Assembly: GCA_913060515.1 (NCBI GenBank)
Contig: CAJXRZ010000009.1
Span: 1-64,000, forward strand
Direction of reading: 5' to 3'
Length of the DNA: 64,000 nt
Origin: an uncultured Pseudomonadota bacterium
Lineage (GTDB): Bacteria; Myxococcota_A; UBA796; CAJQPC01
The notes under the pieces were generated by a model that searched no databases, was not told the origin of the DNA, and was given only the letters and a program-made list of their open reading frames with translations. Below, one piece after another: positions 37,681-46,887 of the stretch; positions within the stretch are counted from its first letter, which is position 1; every line of letters starts with the position of its first letter. The position numbers and the translations under genes are program-made.

Positions 37681-38437
37681 TCCGGGCATGTCTGTCCCTA
37701 CCTTGGATGCCGCGCAGTGCCGTTTTGTCGCAGCGACCTGGGCTTTCCGGGCCAGTGCCGAGCGCGCCGCGGCCCTTCGCTTCGAGCGCCTGGAACAAGC
37801 ACTGCGCGCGGCGCAGGCACCGCAGACTGTGATCGCCTTGGTCCAGCGCGCGGTGATCGACGAGCGCCGACACGTCGGCCTGTGTGATGGCCTCGCCGCG
37901 CGCTTCGGTTGGGCGGCTCCTGCGCTTCCACCCACGCCACATGGTCCCATCGGTCCTGCCGGTGGATCCGAGAGTGAGCGCCTCCTCTATGAAGTGGTGT
38001 CCTCTTGCTGCGTCAGCGAGACCCTCAACGCGTGCATGCTTCGCGCCATCCTCGACCGGGCCGAGGCCCCCGAGATCCGCGACACCGTTCGGAGCATTCT
38101 GGGAGACGAGGTCCACCACGCCCGACTTGGGTGGCTGTATCTGGAGCACGCTCGCGCTCAGGGCCAAGGAGCGTCTTTGGGCCCGCTGCTTCCCCGCATC
38201 CTGCGCGGGGTCGGCGTTGAAGCGATCGACACGCCGGACCTGCCCGGACGTGACGCGGAAACGCTCGCCGCCTGGGGCGAGCTCGACCGGTCCTCTCGGC
38301 TGGCCATCTTCCACGCGGCCATGCGCGACGTGGTGCTGCCGGGCCTCGAGCGTGTGGAGGTGCCGACCCAAGCGGCGCGCAGTTGGATAGCGGAGCAAAG
38401 CATGGGCCTTGACCCATTCGGTCTCTCGGTCAGTTGA
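37667..38437 (+). CDS. Ferritin-like diiron protein (copy B)
   Basis: 256 residues from ATG 37667; ATG 37688 is an alternative. Complete set of diiron-type motifs: Glu in FRASAERAAA (helix 1), IDERRHVGLC (ExxH, helix 2), CVSETLNA (Glu, helix 3), GDEVHHARLGW (ExxH, helix 4). A C-terminal 110-residue helical region with RDVVLPGL follows, also seen in copies A and C. No signal peptide. Ferritin-like superfamily by motif spacing; could be an oxidase or oxygenase rather than storage protein. Coupled to the upstream lipoprotein gene. Confidence 0.75.
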   Translation: MSSPDPGMSVPTLDAAQCRFVAATWAFRASAERAAALRFERLEQALRAAQAPQTVIALVQRAVIDERRHVGLCDGLAARFGWAAPALPPTPHGPIGPAGGSESERLLYEVVSSCCVSETLNACMLRAILDRAEAPEIRDTVRSILGDEVHHARLGWLYLEHARAQGQGASLGPLLPRILRGVGVEAIDTPDLPGRDAETLAAWGELDRSSRLAIFHAAMRDVVLPGLERVEVPTQAARSWIAEQSMGLDPFGLSVS

Positions 38438-38669
38438 GGGAAGCTCGGGTGCTCGGATGGTGCGATGCTCAGGAGACCCAGCCCAGTCTCTTGCTTTCAT
38501 CTTTAGGATATCTACGTCCGGGATGTGGATGTGGACGTGAACTGGGTTGTGGCTCGGCCGTCTTGGCCTGAGCTGAAGGCGTGGATGGCGTTCCTGTCTA
38601 CTGGATGCGGCCCAGAGAAAGAGAGCAGGGTGAGGGTGGAATGTGTCACGCTTGCGGTTTGGAGGACCC

Positions 38670-40382
38670 ATGTGGCTTCTGTGGGTTGCTGTTGCCAGCG
38701 CCTCGGTGACCTGGACCGTCTCGGATGGCGACGTGTTGGCGACAGTGTGCTTGGCCGTCGAGAGCGGGGACACCATCGAGATCGATCCCGCGCGTTCCGT
38801 GGACCTGAGCGTGGACAAGTGCGACCTGTACGAGATGGAGAACGTGACCGTCACCTCCAGCACATCGGGTGTGGCGGAGGCGGGTGGCATTGCCGTTGTG
38901 GGTGGCTCTGGGGTCGTTCTCGAGAACCTGCGTCTTCACGCGCACCCCGTCTTCACGGACAGGAGTATCTACGTGAACCAGGCCAGTGATGTGGTGCTGA
39001 CGAACATCTACTTGGCCCAGGCTACGACCGGCGGGGTCTATGCCTTCGACGCCGCAGGGCTGCAAGTGGCGGGGCTGTACTACGAGGAGGCCGGGGGGCT
39101 GGCGGACCACATTCTGACCATCGGCACCCAGCCGGCGGCGGCCGCCATGAGCATCTCGGTGACGGACGTGACCGGTTCGGGCCCCGGGGCCAAGATCTCC
39201 GTGGTCGGTCCCGGAGACCTGGACGTGACCTTCCAGGACTTGGATCTGGAGGGCGGTGAGGGCTCGCTGGGTGGCTGCGTGAAGCTCACGGCCGCCGAGA
39301 CGCTCGGCGTCGGCCCCGAGATCTCTCTGTACAACCCACAACTCCACGACTGCAGCGCCGACAAAGGTGGGGCGCTCTACATGGACAGCGGGCTCTTGGA
39401 CATCCATGGCGGAAGCATCACGAGCAGCCAAGCGGAAACAGGGGGCGGGGCCTACTTTGGGGCATTGAGCACGGTGACGGCTGACGGCCTCACGCTGCAA
39501 GCGAACCTTGCCCCCCAGGGGGCCGCCTTGGCCGTGGAAGGGGGCTGCTTCACCGGAACCGATCTGTGGGTTCAGGAGAACGTCAGCAGCCCCGACGGAA
39601 GCGGGGGCGCGGTGCTGGGGCTGGCACCTTCGGCTCTGGATCTGTCCAACAGCCAGCTCTGCGGGAACCTGGTCAAGGGATTCGGGAGCGATGTGGGCTC
39701 GGCGCTGACGCTGAGAGGCGGCAAGGCCAGCCTCGACCACGTCGAACTGCGGGGCCACAGCGGCGGGAGCGCGCTGCTGTTTCTGGACAGCTCAGCTGCC
39801 TTTGCTGACCTCAGCCACCTCAGCGTCTGGGACAACAGCCAGGACCTGCTGATCGCGGCCCAGGACGGGGCTAGCTTCACTCTGCGGGCCTCGCTGATGG
39901 CCCATGCCGATATGGGCTACGTCTTCCCCGGCGGGTCCCCAGGCACTGGTTTCAACTATTGGTACCAGGTCAGCAGCCCCAACGCCGTAGGCAGCGTGCA
40001 CGGCTCTGACCTGACCTCGGGCGCGGATCCCTTGCTCACAGGGGATCCGGTCGGGACGGATTGTGCAATCCCACTCGATCTTGACGCGGGGAGCCCCCTC
40101 ATCGACCAGGCGGGCTCTGGCACGGACCCAGATGGCACTGTGGCGGACATCGGCGCCCATCCCTTCGACCAGATTCCCGACACCGGGGACACGGGTGAGA
40201 CCGGTGAGACCGGTGAGACGGGGGACACTGGGCCTATGGACTCGGATTCCCAGGACTCCGCTGTGCCTCCCACGCCGGTGCGTCTGCTGGGCGGCTGTGG
40301 TCGAGAGCCCGGGGGCGGAACGGGGGCGGCGATGCTGCTGCTCGGCCTGGCGGTGTTTGGGGCGGGGAGACGCCGGGCGTGA
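38670..40382 (+). CDS. Parallel beta-helix surface protein with MYXO-CTERM tag
   Basis: 570 residues from ATG 38670 (GGAGG five bases upstream). Short signal (MWLLWVAVASAS). Long repetitive beta-helix of the polymorphic-outer-membrane/right-handed type (VVLENLRLHAHP, GGALYMDSGLLDIHGGSITSS, GSALTLRGGKASLDHVELRGHSGG). Then a Thr-Gly-Asp/Glu repeat spacer (TGDTGETGETGETGDTG), the tag LLGGCGREPGGG, a membrane helix and GRRRA. Probably anchored at the surface by a myxosortase. No catalytic motif recognised. Confidence 0.78.
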   Translation: MWLLWVAVASASVTWTVSDGDVLATVCLAVESGDTIEIDPARSVDLSVDKCDLYEMENVTVTSSTSGVAEAGGIAVVGGSGVVLENLRLHAHPVFTDRSIYVNQASDVVLTNIYLAQATTGGVYAFDAAGLQVAGLYYEEAGGLADHILTIGTQPAAAAMSISVTDVTGSGPGAKISVVGPGDLDVTFQDLDLEGGEGSLGGCVKLTAAETLGVGPEISLYNPQLHDCSADKGGALYMDSGLLDIHGGSITSSQAETGGGAYFGALSTVTADGLTLQANLAPQGAALAVEGGCFTGTDLWVQENVSSPDGSGGAVLGLAPSALDLSNSQLCGNLVKGFGSDVGSALTLRGGKASLDHVELRGHSGGSALLFLDSSAAFADLSHLSVWDNSQDLLIAAQDGASFTLRASLMAHADMGYVFPGGSPGTGFNYWYQVSSPNAVGSVHGSDLTSGADPLLTGDPVGTDCAIPLDLDAGSPLIDQAGSGTDPDGTVADIGAHPFDQIPDTGDTGETGETGETGDTGPMDSDSQDSAVPPTPVRLLGGCGREPGGGTGAAMLLLGLAVFGAGRRRA

Positions 40383-40505
40383 GGAGCCCCAAGGGGTGAG
40401 GGGAGACGGGCCTTCTCTTTGGCATCCGGATGCGGGCCTCTTCGGCCTTGTCGCCTCGGTAGACCTGAATTGGGGTGGGGACTACCCGCGGGTTACCCTG
40501 TCTCT

Positions 40506-41177
40506 ATGCTGAATCTCGACGACACCCTTGCCCGCCTCGAGTCCCTCGGAACGGAGAAGATGCGCGCCCAGCACCGGAAGAGGGGCGCTAGCGACGAGAA
40601 CACCTACGGCGTCCGCATGGGCGATCTGCGCAAGGTGGCCAAGGAACTCAAGAAGCACCCCGAGCTTGCCCAGCCCCTCTGGCAGACCGGGGTCATCGAC
40701 GCGCAGCTGCTTGGCATCTTGCTCATCAAGCCAAGGACACTGTCGGAGGAAACCCTCGACGCGATGGTTCGGTCTGGCACATTCTTCTGGGTAGCGGACT
40801 GGCTCAATGCCTACATCGTCAAGAAGCATCCAGCCCGTGAGGCGCTCCGGGAGCGCTGGATGACGGACTCCGATCCGCTCGCGCAGCGGGCCGGGTGGAA
40901 CCTGACCTCGATCCGCGTCGAAAAGGACCCAGAGGGCCTCGACCTCGGCGCTCTGTTGGACCGCATCGAGACCGAGATGGCTCACGCACACGAGAAGGCG
41001 CAGTGGACCATGAACTTCACCTTGGTCAACATCGGCATCCACCACCCCGAACACCGCGCCCGCGCCCTGCAGATCGGCGAGACCCTTGGTGTTTACCGCG
41101 AGCTTCCAATCGTGCGCGGCTGCACCTCCCCCTTCGCGCCCATCTGGATCGGGGAAATGGTCTCGCGAGCGGGATGA
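40506..41177 (+). CDS. DNA alkylation repair protein (AlkD-like)
   Basis: 223 residues from ATG 40506. Alpha-helical HEAT-like repeat protein of the DNA_alkylation (PF08713) family: YGVRMGDLRKVAKELKKHPELAQPLW, MVRSGTFFWVADWLNAYIVKKHP, RAGWNLTSIRVEKDPEGLDL, WTMNFTLVNIGIHHPEHRARAL, and a C-terminal PIVRGCTSPFAPIWI. Family members excise alkylated purines, but many divergent members have no shown activity. Stand-alone gene. Confidence 0.82.
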   Translation: MLNLDDTLARLESLGTEKMRAQHRKRGASDENTYGVRMGDLRKVAKELKKHPELAQPLWQTGVIDAQLLGILLIKPRTLSEETLDAMVRSGTFFWVADWLNAYIVKKHPAREALRERWMTDSDPLAQRAGWNLTSIRVEKDPEGLDLGALLDRIETEMAHAHEKAQWTMNFTLVNIGIHHPEHRARALQIGETLGVYRELPIVRGCTSPFAPIWIGEMVSRAG

Positions 41178-41426
41178 GGTGCTCGACTGGGCGATAGCGC
41201 ACTTGCCGGTTCCGGAACGACCCTCACGCTCGACACCTCACACACCTGGGGAGCCGGCGTGGGTGTTTCCCCCCCGTATCTGGGTTCGGGCCCGACATCG
41301 GGGCGGATAAGGAGGGATGCCTCAGCGTTCTGGAGTGGCCATGCTTCGACGCCCGCCGCCTCCCGGCCTGGTCGCCGGAAAACCAAGCACGGACACCCAG
41401 ATGGACGCCGCAGGGCAGGACGATTC
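41178..41426. other. Gene-free gap with a tmRNA 3'-end look-alike
   Basis: No credible coding sequence. At 41345-41363 TTCGACGCCCGCCGCCTCC repeats the 3' end of the tmRNA gene (30612-30630) with one mismatch in 19 bases, same orientation. No integrase is present in the window. Confidence 0.5.
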
Positions 41427-42116
41427 CTAATCGGAGCTCAGCTTGGCCATCAACAACAGCTCAGAGGTGATGGGCACATCCCCGTCCGACTCAACCTCGG
41501 CCTGTTTGTAGGCCTGCCAGCCCACGTAGCTCCACCAGGTGCCGTAGCCTCCTGAGAGCACCACATCGGTGTACACCTCGTCGAAATCTGAAGGATCAAA
41601 GGTGTTCGGCTCAGGCAGCGCTGTTGCGAATCCGGTGGAGTCCTGGACCTGGGCCCAGGTCTCGCCTTCGGGGCCGATTCGCGTAGAGAGGACCTCGCTG
41701 AAGTCGGGGATTCCGTCTGCCTGCATGGTGAAGGTCAGGTCCACGATGAGGGCGGGTGGGCAGTACGCGCCAACGTCGTCCGTGGCATCTCCAAACCCAC
41801 CGTCGACCTCGGCCTCGTAGCGCAGCAAGAGCACATCGCTCTCCGGGTCTTCGACCAGCAGGCTGGCTGAGTCCGAGGTGGGCTGCTCCTGGTCATCGAG
41901 CTGGGGACCCGTAAAGGCACCGAGCTGCGCATCGATCAAGGCCCTGGGTGAGCCATCAAAGCCATCGGGCACCGCTTCCAGATCGCTCGGCACCTCCGAG
42001 GAGAGCTCCACACAGCGAAGCGCGTCCTCGGTCCCCACTTGGGTCCCCGTGCGCTGGCCGATACCGCACGCAGTGAGGAGAAGTGGGGCGGTCAACAACA
42101 GGGTCTTGCATCGCAT
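41427..42116 (-). CDS. Lipoprotein, hypothetical
   Basis: 229 residues from ATG 42116. Lipobox LLLTAC (Cys at 17). Acidic, beta-rich mature part with two Cys (LRCVEL, AYCPPAL) and GGYGTWWSYVGWQAYKQAE near the end. No family recognised. Divergent from the DUF4423-type gene. Confidence 0.6.
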   Translation of the reverse strand: MRCKTLLLTAPLLLTACGIGQRTGTQVGTEDALRCVELSSEVPSDLEAVPDGFDGSPRALIDAQLGAFTGPQLDDQEQPTSDSASLLVEDPESDVLLLRYEAEVDGGFGDATDDVGAYCPPALIVDLTFTMQADGIPDFSEVLSTRIGPEGETWAQVQDSTGFATALPEPNTFDPSDFDEVYTDVVLSGGYGTWWSYVGWQAYKQAEVESDGDVPITSELLLMAKLSSD

Positions 42117-42212
42117 GAGTGTTCCTTTGTCTTGCCTGACCCCTTCAATCTTGCCAGGCCATCGACACTGTGCCACCTCGACATCGAACGTTTCGTGGGG
42201 CATCATCGCCCT

Positions 42213-43190
42213 ATGATGCTCGAAAATGCGGAACTGTGGAAGGATGTGACCCGACAGGTTCTGCGCCTGATTCGTGGAAAGCGTAGTCAAGTCGCCTTCT
42301 CTCGTCGCTTGGGCTACCGCGGAAACGTCGCGGCAGACTGGGAGGGGGGGCACCGGGCGCCGACGGCGGAAGTGTTGCTCTACGCCATGCGCCGGGTGGG
42401 GATCGACGTGGCCGGGGGCTTTGAGAGCTTCCACGCAGCCAGCGCGCCTCTGGCCGCCGAAGGCTTGCACCTATGGCTGGACGCCCTGCGCGGGTCGACC
42501 CCTCAGGCGCGCATCGCCGAGCGCTCAGGCTTCTCCCGTCACCAGATCCGGCGCTGGCTCTCTGGAGAGGCCAAACCCAGAGTCCCGCACTTCCTGCGTT
42601 TGGTGCACGCCTTGAGTGGAAGGGGGCATGACTGGGTCGCCGCCTTCGTGGATATCGAGGCGGTCCCGGCCCTGCTTCCAGCCTTTCGCGCTGCCCACAG
42701 CGCTGCACGCCTGGTGTACGACCAGCCTTGGGCGGCCGCTCTGCGCATGCTCATCGGCTCAGACGCCTACCGAGCCGACCCAACGGACGCTTTCCTAGGG
42801 CGCGCCCTGGGCATCTCCGGGGACGAGGTCGCTCAGGCTGTGCAGGCCCTTCTGGACGCCGGGTTGGTCGCACGGACAGGGACGCAGCTGCGCTCGCTCT
42901 CTACATTCACGGCCTCTGCTACGGCCTCCGACGCAGACCGGCGCTCCCTAAAGGCTCACTGGTCTCGGGTGGCGCTGGAGCGTCTAGAGGCCCCGCGAGA
43001 GGCTGACTTGGTCAGCTTGAACCTGATGACCCTCTCGCGGGCGGATCTGGAGCGGGTGCGACAGCTCCAGCGCAGCTACTTTCGCGAGCTCCGGGCCTTG
43101 GTGGCCAGCTCCGAGCCCGAAGAGACCGCCGCGGTCGTGTTGATGCAGGTCATCTCCCTGACCCCTGACCCCTTGCCTGACCCTTCTTGA
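42213..43190 (+). CDS. DUF4423 / TIGR02147-type helix-turn-helix protein
   Basis: 325 residues from ATG 42213 (a second ATG at 42216). Residues 1-60 form an XRE-like helix-turn-helix (RSQVAFSRRLGYRGNVAADWEGGHRAPT), and 85-120 a second one (ARIAERSGFSRHQIRRWLSGEAKPR). The C-terminal part fits DUF4423: GRALGISGDEVAQAVQALLDAGLVAR, then SLNLMTLSRADLERVRQLQRSYFRELRAL, and ends with LMQVISLTPDP. A family of predicted regulators common in myxobacteria; target unknown. Confidence 0.78.
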   Translation: MMLENAELWKDVTRQVLRLIRGKRSQVAFSRRLGYRGNVAADWEGGHRAPTAEVLLYAMRRVGIDVAGGFESFHAASAPLAAEGLHLWLDALRGSTPQARIAERSGFSRHQIRRWLSGEAKPRVPHFLRLVHALSGRGHDWVAAFVDIEAVPALLPAFRAAHSAARLVYDQPWAAALRMLIGSDAYRADPTDAFLGRALGISGDEVAQAVQALLDAGLVARTGTQLRSLSTFTASATASDADRRSLKAHWSRVALERLEAPREADLVSLNLMTLSRADLERVRQLQRSYFRELRALVASSEPEETAAVVLMQVISLTPDPLPDPS

Positions 43191-43250
43191 GGTCCACTTG
43201 CTCAGTCAACTCGCCCGCTGGCGCTAAGATGACAGGCCGTTGGAGACCTC

Positions 43251-45254
43251 ATGAAACGCCCACTCTTCCTTCTCAGCCTCGCCGTCTTCGCCAGCGCTTG
43301 CCAGAACAACCCGGACGGGCTTCGGGAAGAAGAGGACGAGCTCGTTGTTGCTGACGATGACTGTGACCCGAACAACCCGGACGTGGGGCCGGACCAAGAG
43401 GAGGTGCCCTACAACGGCATCGACGACGACTGCGACCCCCTCACTCTGGATGACGACCTGGACGAAGATGGCTTTGACATCGACGAGGACTGCGACGACG
43501 AAAATGCCGAGATCTACCCAGGCGCCTACGAGAACTGCGACGGGATCGATGAGAACTGCGATGGGGAAGCTGACGCAGGCTCGCCGGATGCCGTGCCCCT
43601 CTTCGCAGACGCAGACGGCGACGGCTACGGCGACATTTTGACGACGGAGCTGGGGTGCGAGCCCACCGAGGAATGGGTCACGGACAATACGGACTGCGAC
43701 GACACCCGGGCTGACGTGAACCCCGGCGTCGAAGAGGTGTGCGACAACCAGACCGACGACAACTGCGACGACTCGGCGGTCCCATGCGATCAGCTGGGCG
43801 AGTTCTCGCTGGAGGACTGCGAGGTCAAGATCCTCGGCGCCGGCGCGGGCCACCTGGCGGGCTGGGGCCTCAACCCGATGGGCGACGTCAACGGGGACGG
43901 CCTGGCGGACCTCGCCATCGCTGCGACCCACGGCACAGAGGCAAGTGACGGCTTGGGTGAGGTCTACCTGGTCGACGGGCAGGTGGACGGCCACTACGAT
44001 CTCTCCGACCCCGCAGGCTTAGGCCACACGCTTGCCGTCTACCAAACCGACGCTGCCTGGGAAGAGTTCGGCACCAGCCTGGACGTCGGCGATGTCACCG
44101 GCGATGGCATTGTTGACCTGGTCGTCAGTGCCCCCCTGCGCATGGATACGACCTACCAGGCCTGCTATCCCGGCGCCCTCATTGTCTGGCCAGGTCCGCT
44201 CACTGGTGGCAGCAGCCCCATCACGCCTGATTCAGCCGTGGCCACGGTCTCTGGATTGGAGTTTTTCACGGCCGAAGACACGTACTTGTACTGCGAGAAC
44301 GACGTGCTGGGAATGCGCGTATCAGTCGGCGACGTGACCGGTGACGGGGTCAGCGACATCTTGGCGGGCTCCTTCTGGGACAGCGAGCTCGGCAGCAGTG
44401 GAAGCGCCTATGTTTTCGCCGGCGGCAGCAGTCTGTCCGGGGCGGTGTCTGCGACGGACGCGCACGTGATGGTGTCTCCCAGTGTCGAGGAGGCGGAGTT
44501 CTGGACCCAACAGTCGATCGCTTGGGCCGACCTGGACGGGGATGGCAACCAGGACCTGATCCTGGGCAACCTCGGGGACGATGGGTCGACCGTCCTGGAC
44601 AGCGAGGGCAACGAGGTGCCGGTTCCGGACGCGGGTGCCGTCTACGTGTTTTACGGACCACTCGCCGCGGGTGACCTCGACCCAGCAACCGATGCAGACG
44701 TGGTCATCCGAGACGTGACCGAGAGCGCCAACTTCGGCAACATCTTCGGCCACCATGCCACCGACGACTTCGACGGTGACGGCTACACAGATCTTCTGGT
44801 GGGCGCCTATGGCAACACCCACGTCGGCGAGAGTGCGGGTGCCATCTACCTCTTCTCCGGCCCGCTCGTTGGAGAGCTCAGCGTCGAAGACGCGACGGCA
44901 GTGTTCTACGGCGAAGAAGCAGGTGACGAGGCGGCCGACATGGGCGCCGCCGGTGACTTTAACGGTGACGGCGTGCCTGACATCGTGTTCGGCTCGGACG
45001 GGGCTGACTACGGCGGGGACCGCTCTGGCGCTGCGTACGTGTTCTACGGGCCGGTCTCCGGGGAGTACAGTCTCGGAGAAGCGGACCTCATCCTGCATGG
45101 AGGCACGGCCGGCGAAGAGGTGGGCTTCTGGACCACCGGCTTTGGCGACGGCAACGGCGACGGCTTTGACGACATCGCCATCACCGCACCCTATGACGAC
45201 GAAAACGGTGAGGATGCAGGAGCCGTGTACATCTGTAGAGGCACGGGCTGGTAA
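43251..45254 (+). CDS. FG-GAP / DxDGDG repeat surface lipoprotein (copy 2)
   Basis: 667 residues, paralogue of 30901-32895 with the same layout: lipobox VFASAC, acidic DCDD/NCDG metal-binding region to about residue 180, then FG-GAP blades with DVNGDG, DVTGDG and DLDGDG loops. The N-terminal third differs at many positions and by a three-residue indel. Bases 44271-45070 are identical to copy 1. The ribosome-binding site and start (GGAGACCTCATGAAACGC) are also shared. Likely calcium-stabilised propeller at the surface. Confidence 0.88.
   Translation: MKRPLFLLSLAVFASACQNNPDGLREEEDELVVADDDCDPNNPDVGPDQEEVPYNGIDDDCDPLTLDDDLDEDGFDIDEDCDDENAEIYPGAYENCDGIDENCDGEADAGSPDAVPLFADADGDGYGDILTTELGCEPTEEWVTDNTDCDDTRADVNPGVEEVCDNQTDDNCDDSAVPCDQLGEFSLEDCEVKILGAGAGHLAGWGLNPMGDVNGDGLADLAIAATHGTEASDGLGEVYLVDGQVDGHYDLSDPAGLGHTLAVYQTDAAWEEFGTSLDVGDVTGDGIVDLVVSAPLRMDTTYQACYPGALIVWPGPLTGGSSPITPDSAVATVSGLEFFTAEDTYLYCENDVLGMRVSVGDVTGDGVSDILAGSFWDSELGSSGSAYVFAGGSSLSGAVSATDAHVMVSPSVEEAEFWTQQSIAWADLDGDGNQDLILGNLGDDGSTVLDSEGNEVPVPDAGAVYVFYGPLAAGDLDPATDADVVIRDVTESANFGNIFGHHATDDFDGDGYTDLLVGAYGNTHVGESAGAIYLFSGPLVGELSVEDATAVFYGEEAGDEAADMGAAGDFNGDGVPDIVFGSDGADYGGDRSGAAYVFYGPVSGEYSLGEADLILHGGTAGEEVGFWTTGFGDGNGDGFDDIAITAPYDDENGEDAGAVYICRGTGW
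44271..45070 (+). repeat. 800-bp identical block, copy 2
   Basis: Same sequence as 31912-32711, offset 12359 bases, same orientation. Confidence 0.95.
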
Positions 45255-45281
45255 AGGCCGGACTCTCTCATTTTTCCTCCA

Positions 45282-45809
45282 ATGCTCCTCACACTCCTCG
45301 GCTGCCTGCCCCTCACCTTCGACGTGGAGGGCACCACAGCCTTCATGTCGGGCGATCTGGGCAGATCAGCACCCCGCAAAGTCCAGGCGCTCTTTGAGGA
45401 GTACCCAGAGGTCTCTCGCATTGAGCTGGTGGACTGTCCTGGCTCCTTGGACGACTACGCGGCCTTGGAGGCCTCGCGCCTGGTCCGGGAGCACGGGATC
45501 GACACGCACGTGGGGCCCAAGGGAGAGATTGCCTCTGGAGCGGTGGATTTCTTTATCGCAGGGGTCAACCGCTCTGTCAGCGAGGGCGGACAGGTTGGTG
45601 TGCACAGCTGGGCAGGAGGCAGCCTGGAAGGCTCCGAGCTGCCACGAGACGACCCCGAACACGAGCTGTACTTGGACTACTACGCAGAGATGGGCGTGCC
45701 TGAGGCCTTCTACTGGTTCACCTTGGACGCCGCCTCAGCGCGGGACATCCACTGGATGACGCAGGAGGAGCTGTTGACCTACGGAGTGGTGAACGCAGAG
45801 GGGCGCTGA
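45282..45809 (+). CDS. Lipoprotein resembling periplasmic ClpP-fold proteins (COG3904)
   Basis: 175 residues. Very short leader with LLTLLGC. The core resembles the ClpP/crotonase-like COG3904 group: IELVDCPGSLDDYAALEASRLVREHGIDTHVGPKGEIASGAVDFFIAGVNRSV, where the Ser in IASGA sits at the nucleophile position, followed by GGQVGVHSWAGG and the Tyr-rich LYLDYYAEMGVPEAFYWF. Activity unproven. Lies 27 bases after the FG-GAP gene and may be co-transcribed. Confidence 0.6.
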   Translation: MLLTLLGCLPLTFDVEGTTAFMSGDLGRSAPRKVQALFEEYPEVSRIELVDCPGSLDDYAALEASRLVREHGIDTHVGPKGEIASGAVDFFIAGVNRSVSEGGQVGVHSWAGGSLEGSELPRDDPEHELYLDYYAEMGVPEAFYWFTLDAASARDIHWMTQEELLTYGVVNAEGR

Positions 45810-45815
45810 TCCAAC

Positions 45816-46172
45816 CTACTTCTTAGACCACTTGACCCGCTTGGGCAGAGCCGCCGCCCACTCCAGCCCCTCGGCTGCCAACGCGGCGCAGGTGGCTGGA
45901 GCGACGGACTTGTCCAGCTGCACGCAGTCGTCCCATGTCCGCTCGGGCGAGGGCGAGAAGTGTGTGATCCCCGGCTCTTCGACCAGCACGCGCACGCGCT
46001 CGGGGCCCACCCGCGCAATGAGGGTCTCCTCAAAGATGGCGAAGACCATCTGGCGGTTCACGAAGGCGCAAGGCGCACCGAACATCGTCTTGAGCTCTAC
46101 CCGGTCATCGTCGGGCAGGGCGGACTGGTGGGCGGCAAGGACTTCGGCAGAGGGGGATGGCATGTTGGACAC
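45816..46172 (-). CDS. TfoX N-terminal domain protein
   Basis: 118 residues. TfoX/Sxy N-terminal domain pattern: VELKTMFGAPCAFVNRQMVFAIFEETLIARVG (the MFGG-like turn) and CVQLDKSVAP..WAAALPKRVK. Contains only this domain, as in many non-competence members. ATG 46172 chosen; ATG 46163 is possible. Convergent with the COG3904-like gene. Confidence 0.75.
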   Translation of the reverse strand: MSNMPSPSAEVLAAHQSALPDDDRVELKTMFGAPCAFVNRQMVFAIFEETLIARVGPERVRVLVEEPGITHFSPSPERTWDDCVQLDKSVAPATCAALAAEGLEWAAALPKRVKWSKK

Positions 46173-46274
46173 TCCTGGACGCGTAGTCCTATCCCATCAG
46201 AGGGCTGCCGGAAGTACAGCTGGGGCAGACTGAGGCGTGCAAGACTGGCCACACGGAGCGTGCAAGGCCCACCT

Positions 46275-46853
46275 TCAGCCGCCGCGCCCCTCAAAGAACA
46301 CCGCCATCATCGCCGCCATGCGCGCATCCTCCCCAGCCCGGTGTGCGTCGCCCAGCCACGGAATGTCGCCGCCAAGGCGGTTGGCATGGGCAACCGCCTT
46401 GCTCAAGGCCGGCCCCCGCTTGCCCCCCATTGCGGTCTTGGCCGTCAGCTGGATGTCTTCTCCCTTGACCAGCCCAGTGCGCTTGAAGAAGTCCCACGGC
46501 GAGCGCTCCAAAAACCAGAAGTCGAAGGCCTGGTTGTAGGCCCGCACCTCCTGCACGCCAAAGCGTTCCTGCACCCGACCGATCCAAGTGGCCAGCCTGG
46601 GCGCCGCTTGGGCGACGTCCAGGCCCTCCCTACAGACCTGGTCAATGCTGATGTTGTGGACCTGCATGGCCCGCTTGGCCTGCCAAGAGCTCAGGTGGGC
46701 GCGGGGCTGGCGCACGAAGAAAGAGATCGGTGAGACGACGCGGCCATCTTCGGTGACCACAACGGCACCGACCTCGATGATGCGTGCGCAGAAGCCGCCC
46801 CCGTTGTTGGGGAAGCCGGTGGTCTCGGTGTCCAACACGACGCAGGGAGTCAT
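46275..46853 (-). CDS. DnaQ-type 3'-5' exonuclease (copy 2)
   Basis: 192 residues, closely similar to 35435-36010 through its whole length with the same DEDDh set (DTETTG, YNQAFDFWFL, HRAGEDA). Both copies look functional. Part of the diverged segmental duplication that also carries the FG-GAP and ferritin-like genes. Confidence 0.88.
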   Translation of the reverse strand: MTPCVVLDTETTGFPNNGGGFCARIIEVGAVVVTEDGRVVSPISFFVRQPRAHLSSWQAKRAMQVHNISIDQVCREGLDVAQAAPRLATWIGRVQERFGVQEVRAYNQAFDFWFLERSPWDFFKRTGLVKGEDIQLTAKTAMGGKRGPALSKAVAHANRLGGDIPWLGDAHRAGEDARMAAMMAVFFEGRGG

Positions 46854-46887
46854 GGGCGGGCTCTATCACGGGCCGGCGTCGAGGGAT

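Noticed and set aside
30612-41364. A confirmed genomic island at tmRNA
   Set aside because: No integrase, transposase or clear composition change was found; only the direct repeat supports it, so it is listed as a hypothesis.
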